NCBI GenBank assembly: GCA_964390555.1
Contig: CAYMJU010000033.1
Span: 1 to 64,000 of the forward strand
Source: CAVTWS01 sp964390555
GTDB lineage: Bacteria; Actinomycetota; Acidimicrobiia; Acidimicrobiales; SHLQ01
Reading direction: 5' to 3'
Length of the DNA: 64,000 nucleotides
Below are positions 50,552 through 59,253 of the stretch, in pieces; positions within the stretch are counted from its first letter, which is position 1, and each line of letters begins with the position of its first letter. Below the pieces are notes generated by a model. The model ran no database searches. It saw only the letters and a list, made by a program, of their open reading frames with translations, and was not told the DNA's origin. The position numbers and the translations under genes are program-made.

Positions 50552-51835
50552 TCACCCCGCCGCGGGAGCTGGCTCCGCTGCGGGAACCGAATCCTCGCTC
50601 GCCGCTGGCGCAGGCGGAGTCGCGGCTGGGGGCGTGGGAACGGGGGCCGCATCGACCGTGCCGAGAGTGCACGCCCCGATCCGGTCCGGGCGACCCGCCG
50701 GTGTGAAATCGAAGGTGGCGGCCGTACCCGGCACGCCGCCGAAGCGGGGAACCGCGACCCGTTCCCCTGCCGCCACGCTGATCACGCCCCGGATGGACAG
50801 CACCTCGAACGCCGGGTCGCGGCGCTTGATCTGCACGCGGACCGAGTCGACGGTCGCCGTGCCGCCCTCGGTGAGCGACACCTCGCCTTCCGGCACCACC
50901 AGATCGAGCACGACCGTGGTATCGGACACGCAAGTCGCTTCGGCGAGCCGACCTATGGTGAGCCCGTCGCAGTCGACCCCGTTTGACCACTGGGCGGTGT
51001 CGAAAGGCCGCAATCCGGCCGACGTCACCGAGACCTGGACGCAGAGCCCCACGTGCCAGCCCGGGCCGCCGACGAGCACGACCCGGCCCCGCCCGGCGTA
51101 TTCGAACACCGACGTGACGACGTCGCCCGGCGGGCGAGGTAGCTGATCGATCGGGAGGTCGATGACGATCCGTTCGGTCGCCTCGCCGGGCCCGGTCGCG
51201 GTGACCACGGGGGTGTCGAGGGCGCCCGACAGGGTGGCGTCGACCGCTGGAGGCGGGCCGCTGTAGTCGACGACGCCGACCTGCTCGATCACGTCGCCGA
51301 ACTCGATCGAGCCGACAACCGAATCGTCGCCGGACTCGGGCCACAGCACTACGGCGGTGATGGCGATGGCTGCGATCACGACCCCGGCCGCGGCGGCGTT
51401 GACGAGCCGCTGGCGACGCCCTTTGGCGAGAGCCGCGATGACCTGTTGCTCGTCGAGTTTCTCCTCGAGGGTGAGCGGCCCGAACGCCTCGCTCGATCGG
51501 CCACCGGCGAGCAGCTCGCGCCAGGTCTCGGCTCGCTCGGGATCCATGCGGTCGACCAGCAGCCGGAAACGTTCCTGCTCGGCCGAACCGAACAACAACA
51601 GCAAGCCGTTCTCACGGGCGTGGTCGAGTGGATCGTCGTGGGCGACGATCGGTCGGTCGGCGGCGAGGCGGCCTAGGAAGTCGTGGGCCAGCCGGTCGGC
51701 GTCGTCGCCGGTGAGGGGCGGGCCGTCGCTCGCCGGGGCCGGCCATCCATCGAAGCGACTGTCGTGGGCAGGCGCGTCGGCTTCGCTCGCACGAAAGAAG
51801 CCCGAGCGATCCGCGAAGAGGCGGCTGTCGGGCAC
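50552..51835 (-). CDS. Single-pass membrane protein of unknown function
   Basis: A 427-residue protein. Residues 1-140 are cytoplasmic and helical, one membrane segment (VNAAAAGVVIAAIAITAVVL) lies near 145-164, and the remaining 260 residues are outside, beta-rich, with two Cys pairs and a Pro/Ala-rich tail. The layout resembles a membrane-bound anti-sigma factor or sensor, but no sigma gene is next to it and no domain is recognised. Start GTG 51835. Confidence 0.7.
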   Translation of the reverse strand: MPDSRLFADRSGFFRASEADAPAHDSRFDGWPAPASDGPPLTGDDADRLAHDFLGRLAADRPIVAHDDPLDHARENGLLLLFGSAEQERFRLLVDRMDPERAETWRELLAGGRSSEAFGPLTLEEKLDEQQVIAALAKGRRQRLVNAAAAGVVIAAIAITAVVLWPESGDDSVVGSIEFGDVIEQVGVVDYSGPPPAVDATLSGALDTPVVTATGPGEATERIVIDLPIDQLPRPPGDVVTSVFEYAGRGRVVLVGGPGWHVGLCVQVSVTSAGLRPFDTAQWSNGVDCDGLTIGRLAEATCVSDTTVVLDLVVPEGEVSLTEGGTATVDSVRVQIKRRDPAFEVLSIRGVISVAAGERVAVPRFGGVPGTAATFDFTPAGRPDRIGACTLGTVDAAPVPTPPAATPPAPAASEDSVPAAEPAPAAG

Positions 51836-51954
51836 CGGGTCGGGCAGGACAGGGCGGGTGTCGGTGGACTCGTCGATCGGGCCAGGGTAGGCGGTGAACC
51901 GCCGCGATCGAGGGCACGCGCGAGGAGAGCCACCCGGTAAGATCCACCCCGTTC

Positions 51955-52029
51955 CGGGCTGTGGCGCAGTTTGGTTAGCGCGCTTGACTGGGGGTCAAGA
52001 GGTCGGAGGTTCAAATCCTCTCAGCCCGA
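51955..52029 (+). tRNA. tRNA-Pro (anticodon GGG)
   Basis: The seven-base acceptor stem 51955-51961 pairs perfectly with 52022-52028, with discriminator A at 52029. The anticodon stem CTTGA/TCAAG encloses the loop CTGGGGG with anticodon GGG at 51990-51992. D-arm (GTTTGGTTAGC) and T-arm (GGTTCAAATCC) are standard. CCA is not encoded. Confidence 0.96.
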
Positions 52030-52214
52030 CGTACAAACCGCAGGTCACGCCGCGAAGCAGCGGCTGCCACACGAGCCTGCAGGTCGCCAGCAGCCCACGA
52101 TTCGTGCGGCGTGGCGGTTTTGGACGGCCTTTGGCGACGTCTGCAACACTCAAGCGTAGGCCTCGGCGACTACCCGGCCGCCGGTGTGGGCCCGGACACG
52201 TGGGGGTTTTCGTG

Positions 52215-54164
52215 ATGCGCCGAATCATCGCAGCAATGGTGGCGGTAGCCACGATCTCGGTAGGCCTGGCAACCGGAGCGCCGCCAGCCAGCGCCGCCGC
52301 TACCCCCATCGATCTCGCCAACGCCATCGTCGGCAGTGGAATCACGGTCACCGCGGCCTCGTTCACGACCGGCGGCTTCCCCGACGCGGTCCAGGTTCGA
52401 TCCGACGTCGTCGCCGGATTTCCCGTCACTGCGGGCGGAAGCTACGCCGTGCTCAGTACCGGCGACGCCCTCGACCTGACTACACCGGACACCAGCGGCT
52501 CCCTCAGTACCTCACACGCAGCTCCACAATTTCGGACGACCTACGACGCGACCACGCTGAAGATCGATTTCACGGTCCAGCCCGGCTTCAATTGCCTGGC
52601 GTCGCTTCGGTTGCGGTTCCTGTCCGAGGAGTTCCCCGAGTTCGTCGGAACGGCGTTCAACGATGCGGTGCTGGTCGAGCTCGATGGCAACGACTGGAGC
52701 GTCACGGGCGCCAACGATGTCGTCGCGCCGAACAACATCGCGTTCGTCGGCACCAGCCCGATCACGGTGAACAACTCGGGCCCATTGGCGGCAGTCCCCG
52801 GGGAAGCGGCTGGGACCACATTCGACGCGGCGACACCGATCCTGTCCGCCCGGTCGCCGATCACGCCCGGCCCGCACTCGCTTTTCATCACCATCTTCGA
52901 TCAGGGCGACCCGATCTACGACTCGACCGTGCTCATCGACGACCTCCGAGCGTCGACCGTGGTCGACCCGAACGCCGAATGCCCGCGCGGCGCGTTCTCG
53001 ACTCAAGTCAACCCGCCGAACCGATTCGTGCCCATCACGCCGGCTCGGGTCATCGACACGCGGGGTCCGGCCCCGCTCGGGCTGCCCGGACTGTTGGCGG
53101 CGACCACCTCGACCCCATTTCAGATCACCGGAAAGGGTGGATTGCCGGCAAACGGGGTCTCCGGTGTGGTGCTGAACCTCACCGCCACTGAGACGTCAGG
53201 TGCCGGCTTCGTGCGCGTCACCCCGTCGGGTAGTACGAGCAACGTCTCGAACTTGAACGTCGAATTCGCCGGCCAGACACTTCCCAACTTGGTGACGGTC
53301 CCAGTTTCCGCCGACGGCAAGATCGACTTCTTCAGTCAGTCCGCGACCCACCTCGTCGTCGATGTGTTCGGCTACTACACCCAGGCGGCGTCGGCGACCG
53401 CCGGGCGGCTGATCCCGGTCGACCCCACTCGGGTTCTCGACACGCGAGAAGCCAACGGCGTCCCAACCACGACGCGGGTGCCCAGCGGCGGTGTTGTCGA
53501 CCTGCAGATCGCCGGGCGTGGTCAGGTGCCCGCCACCGGAGCCGCGGCGGTCGTGCTAACGGTGACCGTAACCGAGTCGACGGCCGCCGGATTTGTCACT
53601 GTGTGGCCGTCGGGCACCAGCCAGCCGAACACGTCGAATCTGAACGTCGTGCGACCGAACCAAACGATCCCCAATCAGGTCATCGTTCCGCTGGGCACGG
53701 GCGGGCGCGTCAGCCTGTTCACTCAGAACGCCGCCCACCTGATCGCCGACGTTGCCGGTTACTTCACCGACGCCAGCGCACCGCTATCGACCACGGGCCT
53801 GTTCATCCCCGTAACGCCGAGCCGGGTGCTCGACACCCGCGAGGCCAACGGTGTTGCGGGCACGAGCCGACCTGGGCCCGGCGCGACGGTGTCTCCCGAC
53901 GTCGCCGGCCGAGGGGGAGTCCCGGCGTCGGGCGTGTCGGCTATCGTCGGCAACACCACCGCGACGGAGTCGATCAACCCGGGTTTCGTGACGGTGTTCC
54001 CACGCGGTATCGCCCAGCCCAACGTGTCGAACCTGAACCTCGAGCGACCCAACCAGACGATCGCCAATCACACCACGGTGCGGCTCAACAACGGCGGCAT
54101 CAGCTTGTTCACGCAGGAGGGTGCGCACTTGCTGTTCGACGTCGCGGGGTTTTATACGTCCTGA
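52215..54164 (+). CDS. Secreted choice-of-anchor L protein with triple C-terminal repeat
   Basis: A 649-residue exported protein. The signal peptide ends near residue 27 (PASAAA). Residues 30-260 form a choice-of-anchor L domain, seen in SEEFPEFVGTAFNDAVLVEL (near 134-153) and the preceding LSTGDAL. Residues 271-398, 399-529 and 530-649 are three repeats, each opening P-x-R-V-(L/I)DTR and closing HL-x-x-DV-x-G-(Y/F)(Y/F). The same module, again in three copies, ends the protein at 20084-22723. No known sorting signal follows. The ATG at 52215 begins the signal peptide; the preceding tRNA is 185 bases away. Confidence 0.83.
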   Translation: MRRIIAAMVAVATISVGLATGAPPASAAATPIDLANAIVGSGITVTAASFTTGGFPDAVQVRSDVVAGFPVTAGGSYAVLSTGDALDLTTPDTSGSLSTSHAAPQFRTTYDATTLKIDFTVQPGFNCLASLRLRFLSEEFPEFVGTAFNDAVLVELDGNDWSVTGANDVVAPNNIAFVGTSPITVNNSGPLAAVPGEAAGTTFDAATPILSARSPITPGPHSLFITIFDQGDPIYDSTVLIDDLRASTVVDPNAECPRGAFSTQVNPPNRFVPITPARVIDTRGPAPLGLPGLLAATTSTPFQITGKGGLPANGVSGVVLNLTATETSGAGFVRVTPSGSTSNVSNLNVEFAGQTLPNLVTVPVSADGKIDFFSQSATHLVVDVFGYYTQAASATAGRLIPVDPTRVLDTREANGVPTTTRVPSGGVVDLQIAGRGQVPATGAAAVVLTVTVTESTAAGFVTVWPSGTSQPNTSNLNVVRPNQTIPNQVIVPLGTGGRVSLFTQNAAHLIADVAGYFTDASAPLSTTGLFIPVTPSRVLDTREANGVAGTSRPGPGATVSPDVAGRGGVPASGVSAIVGNTTATESINPGFVTVFPRGIAQPNVSNLNLERPNQTIANHTTVRLNNGGISLFTQEGAHLLFDVAGFYTS

Positions 54165-55051
54165 TCGGCGACGCGGGGTCGGGCGCCGGCGATCTTCAGG
54201 GCGGCGGGGGCCGCGGTCAACGTGATGGTGCCGGTCGCGAAGGGTTCCCCGTCGGCCCAGGTCGCCGTGGTGGGCTCGGTCGGCGCGACGACGATCTCGT
54301 GGCCTCGGAACGTGTCGACGGCGCGATGCGACATGTGGTCGCCGCCGAACACCTTGGGGAAGAACCGGAGCAACTCGATCCTTCCGGTGGGTCCGACGAC
54401 GACCACGTCGAGCAGACCATCGGTGGGATCGGCGGCCGGACACACCCGCATGCCTCCGCCGAACAACGCCGTGTTCCCGACGGCTACGAGGGTGGCGTCG
54501 AAGCGATGCGACTTGCCGTCGATCGTGATGGTCAGCGGCGTCGGTGCCAGGCGGGGGATCTCGAGAATGGTCGCGACCGTGTAGCGGCGAGCGCCCTTGG
54601 GCCACCGCAGGCCGTTGGCCCGGGCGTTGACGCGGGTAGGGAAACCGAGCGTCGCCACCGAGGCGAACCAGCGGTCACCGGCGCGACCGAGGTCGATGGT
54701 GACCGGTTCGCCGAGGGCAGCATCGACAGCGTCGTCGATGTTGCCGGTCGCCAGCCCGAGCCCGCGGGCGAAGTCGTTTCCGGTACCGAAGGGAACCACG
54801 CCGACCACGACACCCGATCCAGCGAGGGCTGGGAGGAGCGTGTGGACGGTGCCGTCGCCGCCTGCCACGATCACCCGGTCGGGTGCGCCTGCGACCAGCT
54901 CGCGGCAACGAGCGACGAGCCCATCAGGCGTCGGAGCGGTCACGATCTCGGGGCCGGCGCCGAGTGCCCTGAGGCGATCGATCGCCCGTGTGAGCAGGTC
55001 ACGGCCCGATCCTCTGGCCGCGTGCTCGTTGACCAGGACCGGTGTCGTCAC
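54152..55051 (-). CDS. Diacylglycerol/lipid kinase family protein
   Basis: A 299-residue YegS/DgkB-like lipid kinase. The nucleotide motif GGDGTVHTLLPAL lies near 63-75, followed by PFGTGNDFARGLGL and a C-terminal beta-sandwich ending in TITLTAAPAALKI. It phosphorylates diacylglycerol or a sphingoid-like lipid in the cytoplasm. The 3' end overlaps that of the secreted-protein gene by 13 bases. The GTG start is preceded by TACGGT at seven bases. Confidence 0.9.
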   Translation of the reverse strand: MTTPVLVNEHAARGSGRDLLTRAIDRLRALGAGPEIVTAPTPDGLVARCRELVAGAPDRVIVAGGDGTVHTLLPALAGSGVVVGVVPFGTGNDFARGLGLATGNIDDAVDAALGEPVTIDLGRAGDRWFASVATLGFPTRVNARANGLRWPKGARRYTVATILEIPRLAPTPLTITIDGKSHRFDATLVAVGNTALFGGGMRVCPAADPTDGLLDVVVVGPTGRIELLRFFPKVFGGDHMSHRAVDTFRGHEIVVAPTEPTTATWADGEPFATGTITLTAAPAALKIAGARPRVADQDV

Positions 55052-55058
55052 CGGGCCG

Positions 55059-55064
55059 ACCGTA
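55059..55064 (-). promoter_or_regulatory. -10 element TACGGT (minus strand)
   Basis: TACGGT on the minus strand is seven bases before the GTG of the lipid kinase at 55051. Confidence 0.45.
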
Positions 55065-55076
55065 TCGCCCGCGGGG

Positions 55077-55289
55077 TCAGAGGACCAGCATGATGCCCTG
55101 AGCCGCCCGCCAGCCGAGGTAGGCGCCCGTCGCGGTGAGCAGCAGCCAGAAGTGCCACGGGACCTTGGCTGGCGGCGAGGCCGCGCGGGCGTGGCCCGCC
55201 TCGACGGCTCGACCGCATTCGGGACACCGCCCGTCGGTGGCGACGGTGTTGGGGCTCAGGTACCGCTCGCACGGATCGCACCAGGGCAT
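55077..55289 (-). CDS. Small zinc-ribbon membrane protein
   Basis: A 70-residue protein. CDPC and CPEC form a zinc ribbon in the first 26 residues, and a membrane segment WHFWLLLTATGAYLGWRAAQ follows near the C terminus. Such ribbon-plus-helix proteins are common near phospholipid genes but unassigned. The ATG at 55289 is chosen because MPWCDPC is the natural start of the ribbon. It lies 17 bases downstream of the SpoIIE phosphatase stop. Confidence 0.6.
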   Translation of the reverse strand: MPWCDPCERYLSPNTVATDGRCPECGRAVEAGHARAASPPAKVPWHFWLLLTATGAYLGWRAAQGIMLVL

Positions 55290-55306
55290 GGCGATCGCCC
55301 GGCCGA

Positions 55307-56383
55307 TCAGTCGCGGCGCAGGGCCAGGATCGCGACGTCGTCGGCGAGCGGCCCCGTAGCGTGATCTCGGGCGGTCTCGAGCAATGTCTTGCACAAGACA
55401 TCCGGGGCGACCGTGGGGTCACGTCGGATCGTCGCCTCGATGCGGCTCTCGCCGAACTGGTCGGATCCGGCGCGCGCCTCGCTGAGCCCGTCGGTGTACA
55501 GCACGACAAGATCGTCGCGGTCGAGGGGGATCTCGCGGCTGAAGTACTCGGCGCTCGGATCGAGCATCAGCAATGGTCCCGTCGCGCGGAGCGGCTGGAT
55601 GTCGCGCTGGTGCCACAGGAACCCGGTCGGGTGGCCGGCCGAGGCGAACCGAACGGTGCCGGCCTCGAGCTCGAACACGACGATGCACGCCGAGATGAAC
55701 TCTTCGCCACGGTCCATGCCCGACATCTGGACGTTGAGCTCCTCGAGGGCCTGGGCTGGGTCACGGAACTGGCGCAGCAACACCCGCAGGAGCGACTTGG
55801 CCTGGAACGCGGTGATCGAGGACTCGATCCCGTGGCCGCTGACGTCGCCGATGACCGCGGCGATCCGGGTGCGGCCGATGCGGAACACGTCGTAGAAATC
55901 GCCGGCCATGAGCCCGGTACCGGCCTGGTACGCCCGCCCGATCTGGAAACCGGTGATGTCGGGCAGCTCGTCAGGGGCCAGACGGTCGGCCCACGCACGG
56001 GGGGCCAGTTGCTGCTGGGCCAGCACGTCGCGAGCACGGCGCTCGAGATCGAACCGGTGCCGGGCCATGCGGGCCTCGCGCAGGGGATGGCGCACCCGGG
56101 AGATCGACGCCAGCGCCGGCAGCGCGACCGCGGCCAAAGCAAGCGTCGCCCACCGCTCGTCGGTCACGCCGATCGTGATCACCGCCGCGCCCAGCAGGGC
56201 GTAAAGGACCCCAGTGTGGACGTCGCGATCGAAGTTCGAGCGGGCCAGCGCCAACGCGCCTTCGTCGCCGACGTCGGCCTCGATGTGGCGTATCAGACGC
56301 CGGCGCTGCTGGGCCGAGCGGGCCCACACCAGCGCCGCGACCACGCACGCCACACCGACACCCCACAGCACGGCGGTCTCCAT
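55307..56383 (-). CDS. Membrane-anchored SpoIIE-type PP2C phosphatase
   Basis: A 358-residue protein: an N-terminal membrane segment (residues 1-20), a further hydrophobic pair near 60-95, then a SpoIIE/RsbU-like PP2C domain from about 140. Metal ligands are seen in GLMAGDFYDVF, GDVSGHGIESS and the final GPLADDVAILALRR. It would dephosphorylate an anti-anti-sigma factor, but no partner genes are in the window. ATG 56383 is used; an upstream start would add 20 residues. Confidence 0.85.
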   Translation of the reverse strand: METAVLWGVGVACVVAALVWARSAQQRRRLIRHIEADVGDEGALALARSNFDRDVHTGVLYALLGAAVITIGVTDERWATLALAAVALPALASISRVRHPLREARMARHRFDLERRARDVLAQQQLAPRAWADRLAPDELPDITGFQIGRAYQAGTGLMAGDFYDVFRIGRTRIAAVIGDVSGHGIESSITAFQAKSLLRVLLRQFRDPAQALEELNVQMSGMDRGEEFISACIVVFELEAGTVRFASAGHPTGFLWHQRDIQPLRATGPLLMLDPSAEYFSREIPLDRDDLVVLYTDGLSEARAGSDQFGESRIEATIRRDPTVAPDVLCKTLLETARDHATGPLADDVAILALRRD

Positions 56384-56472
56384 GGCGCTGAGACTAGCCG
56401 CCACTCCCCCGCCGCCCAAGGGGCGCTGGAGCGTGTCATGCACCTACACGCGTGGGCGGTTCGACGGGCTGA

Positions 56473-57798
56473 TCAGTCGGAGCGTTGGCGGACGCGGAGC
56501 TTGACGGGGGTGGCGCCGAGATCGAACGCCTCGCGGAGGCGGCGCTCGAGATAGCGGACGTAGGTCGCCGGGAGGGCCTTGTTGGCGAACAGGGTGAACG
56601 TCGGAGGGTCGGTCGCTCCCTGGGTGGCGTAGAGCACCCGGGCGCCGTGCGGGCCGGGCTGCTCGGACTGCGCAGCTCGTATGGCCGCGTTGACCTTGGC
56701 GGTGGGGATCCGCCGCTGGTAGGCCTCGATCGATGCGGCGAGGGCCGGCAACAGCCGGTGCACGCCCTTGCCGGTGAGAGCGCTGATCCGCAACGTCGGC
56801 GCTTCGCCGATGAAGTGCAGCTTGCGCATCACCTGGCTGGTCGCATCGTGTTTCTGCTCGGTGGAGAGCGTCTCCCACTTGTTCATCAGCACGACGACCG
56901 GGCACCCAGCGGCGTCGACGCGCTCGGCGAGGCGCTGGTCCTGGTGGGTCACGCCCGCGGTGGCGTCGATGACGAGCAGGGCCACATCGGCGGTGTCGAC
57001 GGACTTGAGGGCTCGGACCATCGAGTAGTACTCGGTGTGCTCGTCGATCTTCGATCTGCGACGCATACCGGCCGTGTCGACGAAGCAGATCGGCCCGTGG
57101 ACGGTCTCGACGACCGTGTCGACCGAATCCCGCGTCGTTCCGGGCCGGTCGTGAACAACCGAGCGCTCGTCTCCGATCAGCCGGTTGAAGAGGGTCGACT
57201 TGCCCACGTTGGGCCGCCCGATGATGGCGACCCGGAACACGCGTGGACCATCGGCGTCGGCCGCCGTCTTGTCGAAGGCGTCCTCGTCGTCGGGGTCAAG
57301 GGGAGGCAGGAGCGCCACCACCGCGTCGAGCAGGTCGCCGGCGAGGCGCCCGTGGAGCGCGCTGACCGGCAGCGGGTCGCCGAGCCCCAGGCCCAGGAAG
57401 TCCCACACCGCCGGCTCGTGGTTGGTGGCGTCGACCTTGTTCACCACGACGAGCGTCGGACGACCCGTACGGCGGAGCAGCTCGGCGACCCGGGCGTCCT
57501 CGTCGGTGAGACCGACCGTCGCGTCGACGACCAGCAAGATCACGTCGGCGGCCGCGATGGCCCGCTCGCTCTGCTCGGTGACCAACTTGTCGAGCGCATC
57601 GCCGGCCGCGAGCCACCCGCCGGTGTCGACGAGGCGGAAGGGGCGACCGGTCCACTCGGCCGCGACCTCTTTGCGATCTCGGGTTACGCCCGGCTTCTCC
57701 TCGACGATCGCCTCGCGGCGGCCCAGGATGCGGTTCATCAGCGTCGACTTGCCCACGTTGGGTCGCCCGACGATGGCGACGGTTGGGAGCTCGTTCAT
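56473..57798 (-). CDS. der: Ribosome biogenesis GTPase Der
   Basis: A 441-residue protein with two GTPase domains in tandem and a C-terminal KH-like domain, unique to Der/EngA. P-loops GRPNVGKST occur near 11-19 and again near 196-204; DTGG and DTAG switch motifs and NKVD/NKWE base motifs are present. It acts in 50S subunit assembly. The start ATG overlaps the stop of the DUF512 gene by four bases. Confidence 0.97.
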   Translation of the reverse strand: MNELPTVAIVGRPNVGKSTLMNRILGRREAIVEEKPGVTRDRKEVAAEWTGRPFRLVDTGGWLAAGDALDKLVTEQSERAIAAADVILLVVDATVGLTDEDARVAELLRRTGRPTLVVVNKVDATNHEPAVWDFLGLGLGDPLPVSALHGRLAGDLLDAVVALLPPLDPDDEDAFDKTAADADGPRVFRVAIIGRPNVGKSTLFNRLIGDERSVVHDRPGTTRDSVDTVVETVHGPICFVDTAGMRRRSKIDEHTEYYSMVRALKSVDTADVALLVIDATAGVTHQDQRLAERVDAAGCPVVVLMNKWETLSTEQKHDATSQVMRKLHFIGEAPTLRISALTGKGVHRLLPALAASIEAYQRRIPTAKVNAAIRAAQSEQPGPHGARVLYATQGATDPPTFTLFANKALPATYVRYLERRLREAFDLGATPVKLRVRQRSD

Positions 57799-59177
57799 CG
57801 GGGGAACTCCGCTCGGTCCAGGGCCCGGCGCAGGGACACGCCGTCGGTCGTGACGATCTCGACCGGGCGGGGCAGGTCGTCGGGTGTCAGCCCGTCGAGG
57901 AACCGGCCTTGATTGAGGCACACGTCGGGCAGCAGGTAGCGGTCGCCGGCCGGCTGCTCGGCCAGGGCGGCGGCGAGATCGGCGCCGACCATCAGACCGG
58001 CCACCCCGACATTGCCACCGAAGAACCGGTTCTCGACCACAACGATGCGCACGTCGGCCCGGTCCAGCGTGGCTATGAGCGGTTGGAGCACCTGGGCCCC
58101 GAACGGGCCGGTCAGCACGGCGGTGGCGCCGGGGCGCGACGGCCGGGATCCGATCGTCACCATCACGTCACCGGCGCGCGACGCAGGCCGGTAGTCCGAG
58201 CCTTCAGAGCCGTCGGCCCACGCGAAGAACCCCGGCTGGACTCCGATCGGTGTGTCGACGCGACCGTGGAACGCCTCGTCGAAGGCCCGGGCCATGCCGA
58301 TGCCGTCTTCGTGCATCGGGAACCCCTCGTAGGCCTCGGCCGGCGGAAACGGCTGACCCGCCATCAGGTAGTACTCGTCGGCGGCGAAGACGAGGCGCCG
58401 CCCGAACAGCTCGAGGTAGAGCTCCTGCCACCGGTGCACGACGTCGAGCACGTCGTGCACCTCATCGGCGGTGTGGGGGCGCATGCGAGCCTCCGTGTTG
58501 AACTTGCTCACGCCGAGTGGCACGACGCACAGCGTCGCCAACTCCGCGTAGCGATCGGCGATGTCGGTAAGCGTCTGCTCGAGCACGTCGGCGCCGTTGA
58601 CCCCCGGGCACACCACCACCTGGCCGTGGACCTCGATGCCGGCGTCGAGGAGGGCTCGCAACCAGCGCAGGCTCGTCGCGCCTCTCCGGTTGCGAAGCAT
58701 CTCGGCCCGCAGCGCCGGGTCGGTGCAGTGGATGCTGACGTTGAGCGGCGAGAGTCGCTCGCTGATGACTCGTTCGAGGTCGAGCTCGGTGAACCGGGTG
58801 AGGGTCGTGTAGTTGCCATACAGGAACGACAGCCGGTAGTCGTCGTCCTTCAGGTACAGGCTCTTCCGAAGGCCCTTGGGCAACTGGTAGATGAAGCAGA
58901 ACTCGCAGTGGTTGTCACACGTGCGCACGGCGTCGAAGATCGCCGCGTCGACTTGGGCGCCGAGCGGTTCACCGGGCCTCTTGGCCACCGTCACGGAGCG
59001 CTCGAGCCCCCCACGACGAACGTCGATCTCGATGTCGGGCTCGTCGACGAGCAGCTGATAGGCGATGACGTCTCGCGGTACCTGACCGTCGATCGACACG
59101 ACCTCGTCACCGACGAGTAGCCCGGCGCGGGCCGCCGGGGAGTCGGGCGCGACGGCGACGACGCGTGGAGCAGACAC
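57795..59177 (-). CDS. DUF512 family radical SAM-like protein with PDZ domain
   Basis: A 460-residue protein. An N-terminal PDZ domain (APDSPAARAGLLVGDEVVSI near 10-29) precedes a radical SAM core with CDNHCEFCF (near 87-95) and the C-terminal DUF512 domain. It is widespread in Firmicutes and actinobacteria and is usually beside der, as here, but no reaction is known. GTG 59177 follows TAGGCT at six bases. Confidence 0.9.
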   Translation of the reverse strand: MSAPRVVAVAPDSPAARAGLLVGDEVVSIDGQVPRDVIAYQLLVDEPDIEIDVRRGGLERSVTVAKRPGEPLGAQVDAAIFDAVRTCDNHCEFCFIYQLPKGLRKSLYLKDDDYRLSFLYGNYTTLTRFTELDLERVISERLSPLNVSIHCTDPALRAEMLRNRRGATSLRWLRALLDAGIEVHGQVVVCPGVNGADVLEQTLTDIADRYAELATLCVVPLGVSKFNTEARMRPHTADEVHDVLDVVHRWQELYLELFGRRLVFAADEYYLMAGQPFPPAEAYEGFPMHEDGIGMARAFDEAFHGRVDTPIGVQPGFFAWADGSEGSDYRPASRAGDVMVTIGSRPSRPGATAVLTGPFGAQVLQPLIATLDRADVRIVVVENRFFGGNVGVAGLMVGADLAAALAEQPAGDRYLLPDVCLNQGRFLDGLTPDDLPRPVEIVTTDGVSLRRALDRAEFPR

Positions 59178-59183
59178 CCCGGC

Positions 59184-59189
59184 AGCCTA
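59184..59189 (-). promoter_or_regulatory. -10 element TAGGCT (minus strand)
   Basis: TAGGCT on the minus strand is six bases before the GTG of the DUF512-der unit. Confidence 0.5.
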
Positions 59190-59240
59190 CGTGCGACCCG
59201 CGGTCTTGGAACTGGTGGGTAGCGGGTCAGCGCGCCGCCG

Positions 59241-59246
59241 TAGAGT
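59241..59246 (+). promoter_or_regulatory. -10 element TAGAGT
   Basis: TAGAGT is seven bases before GTG 59254 of the Eis-like gene. Confidence 0.5.
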
Positions 59247-59253
59247 CGACGCT

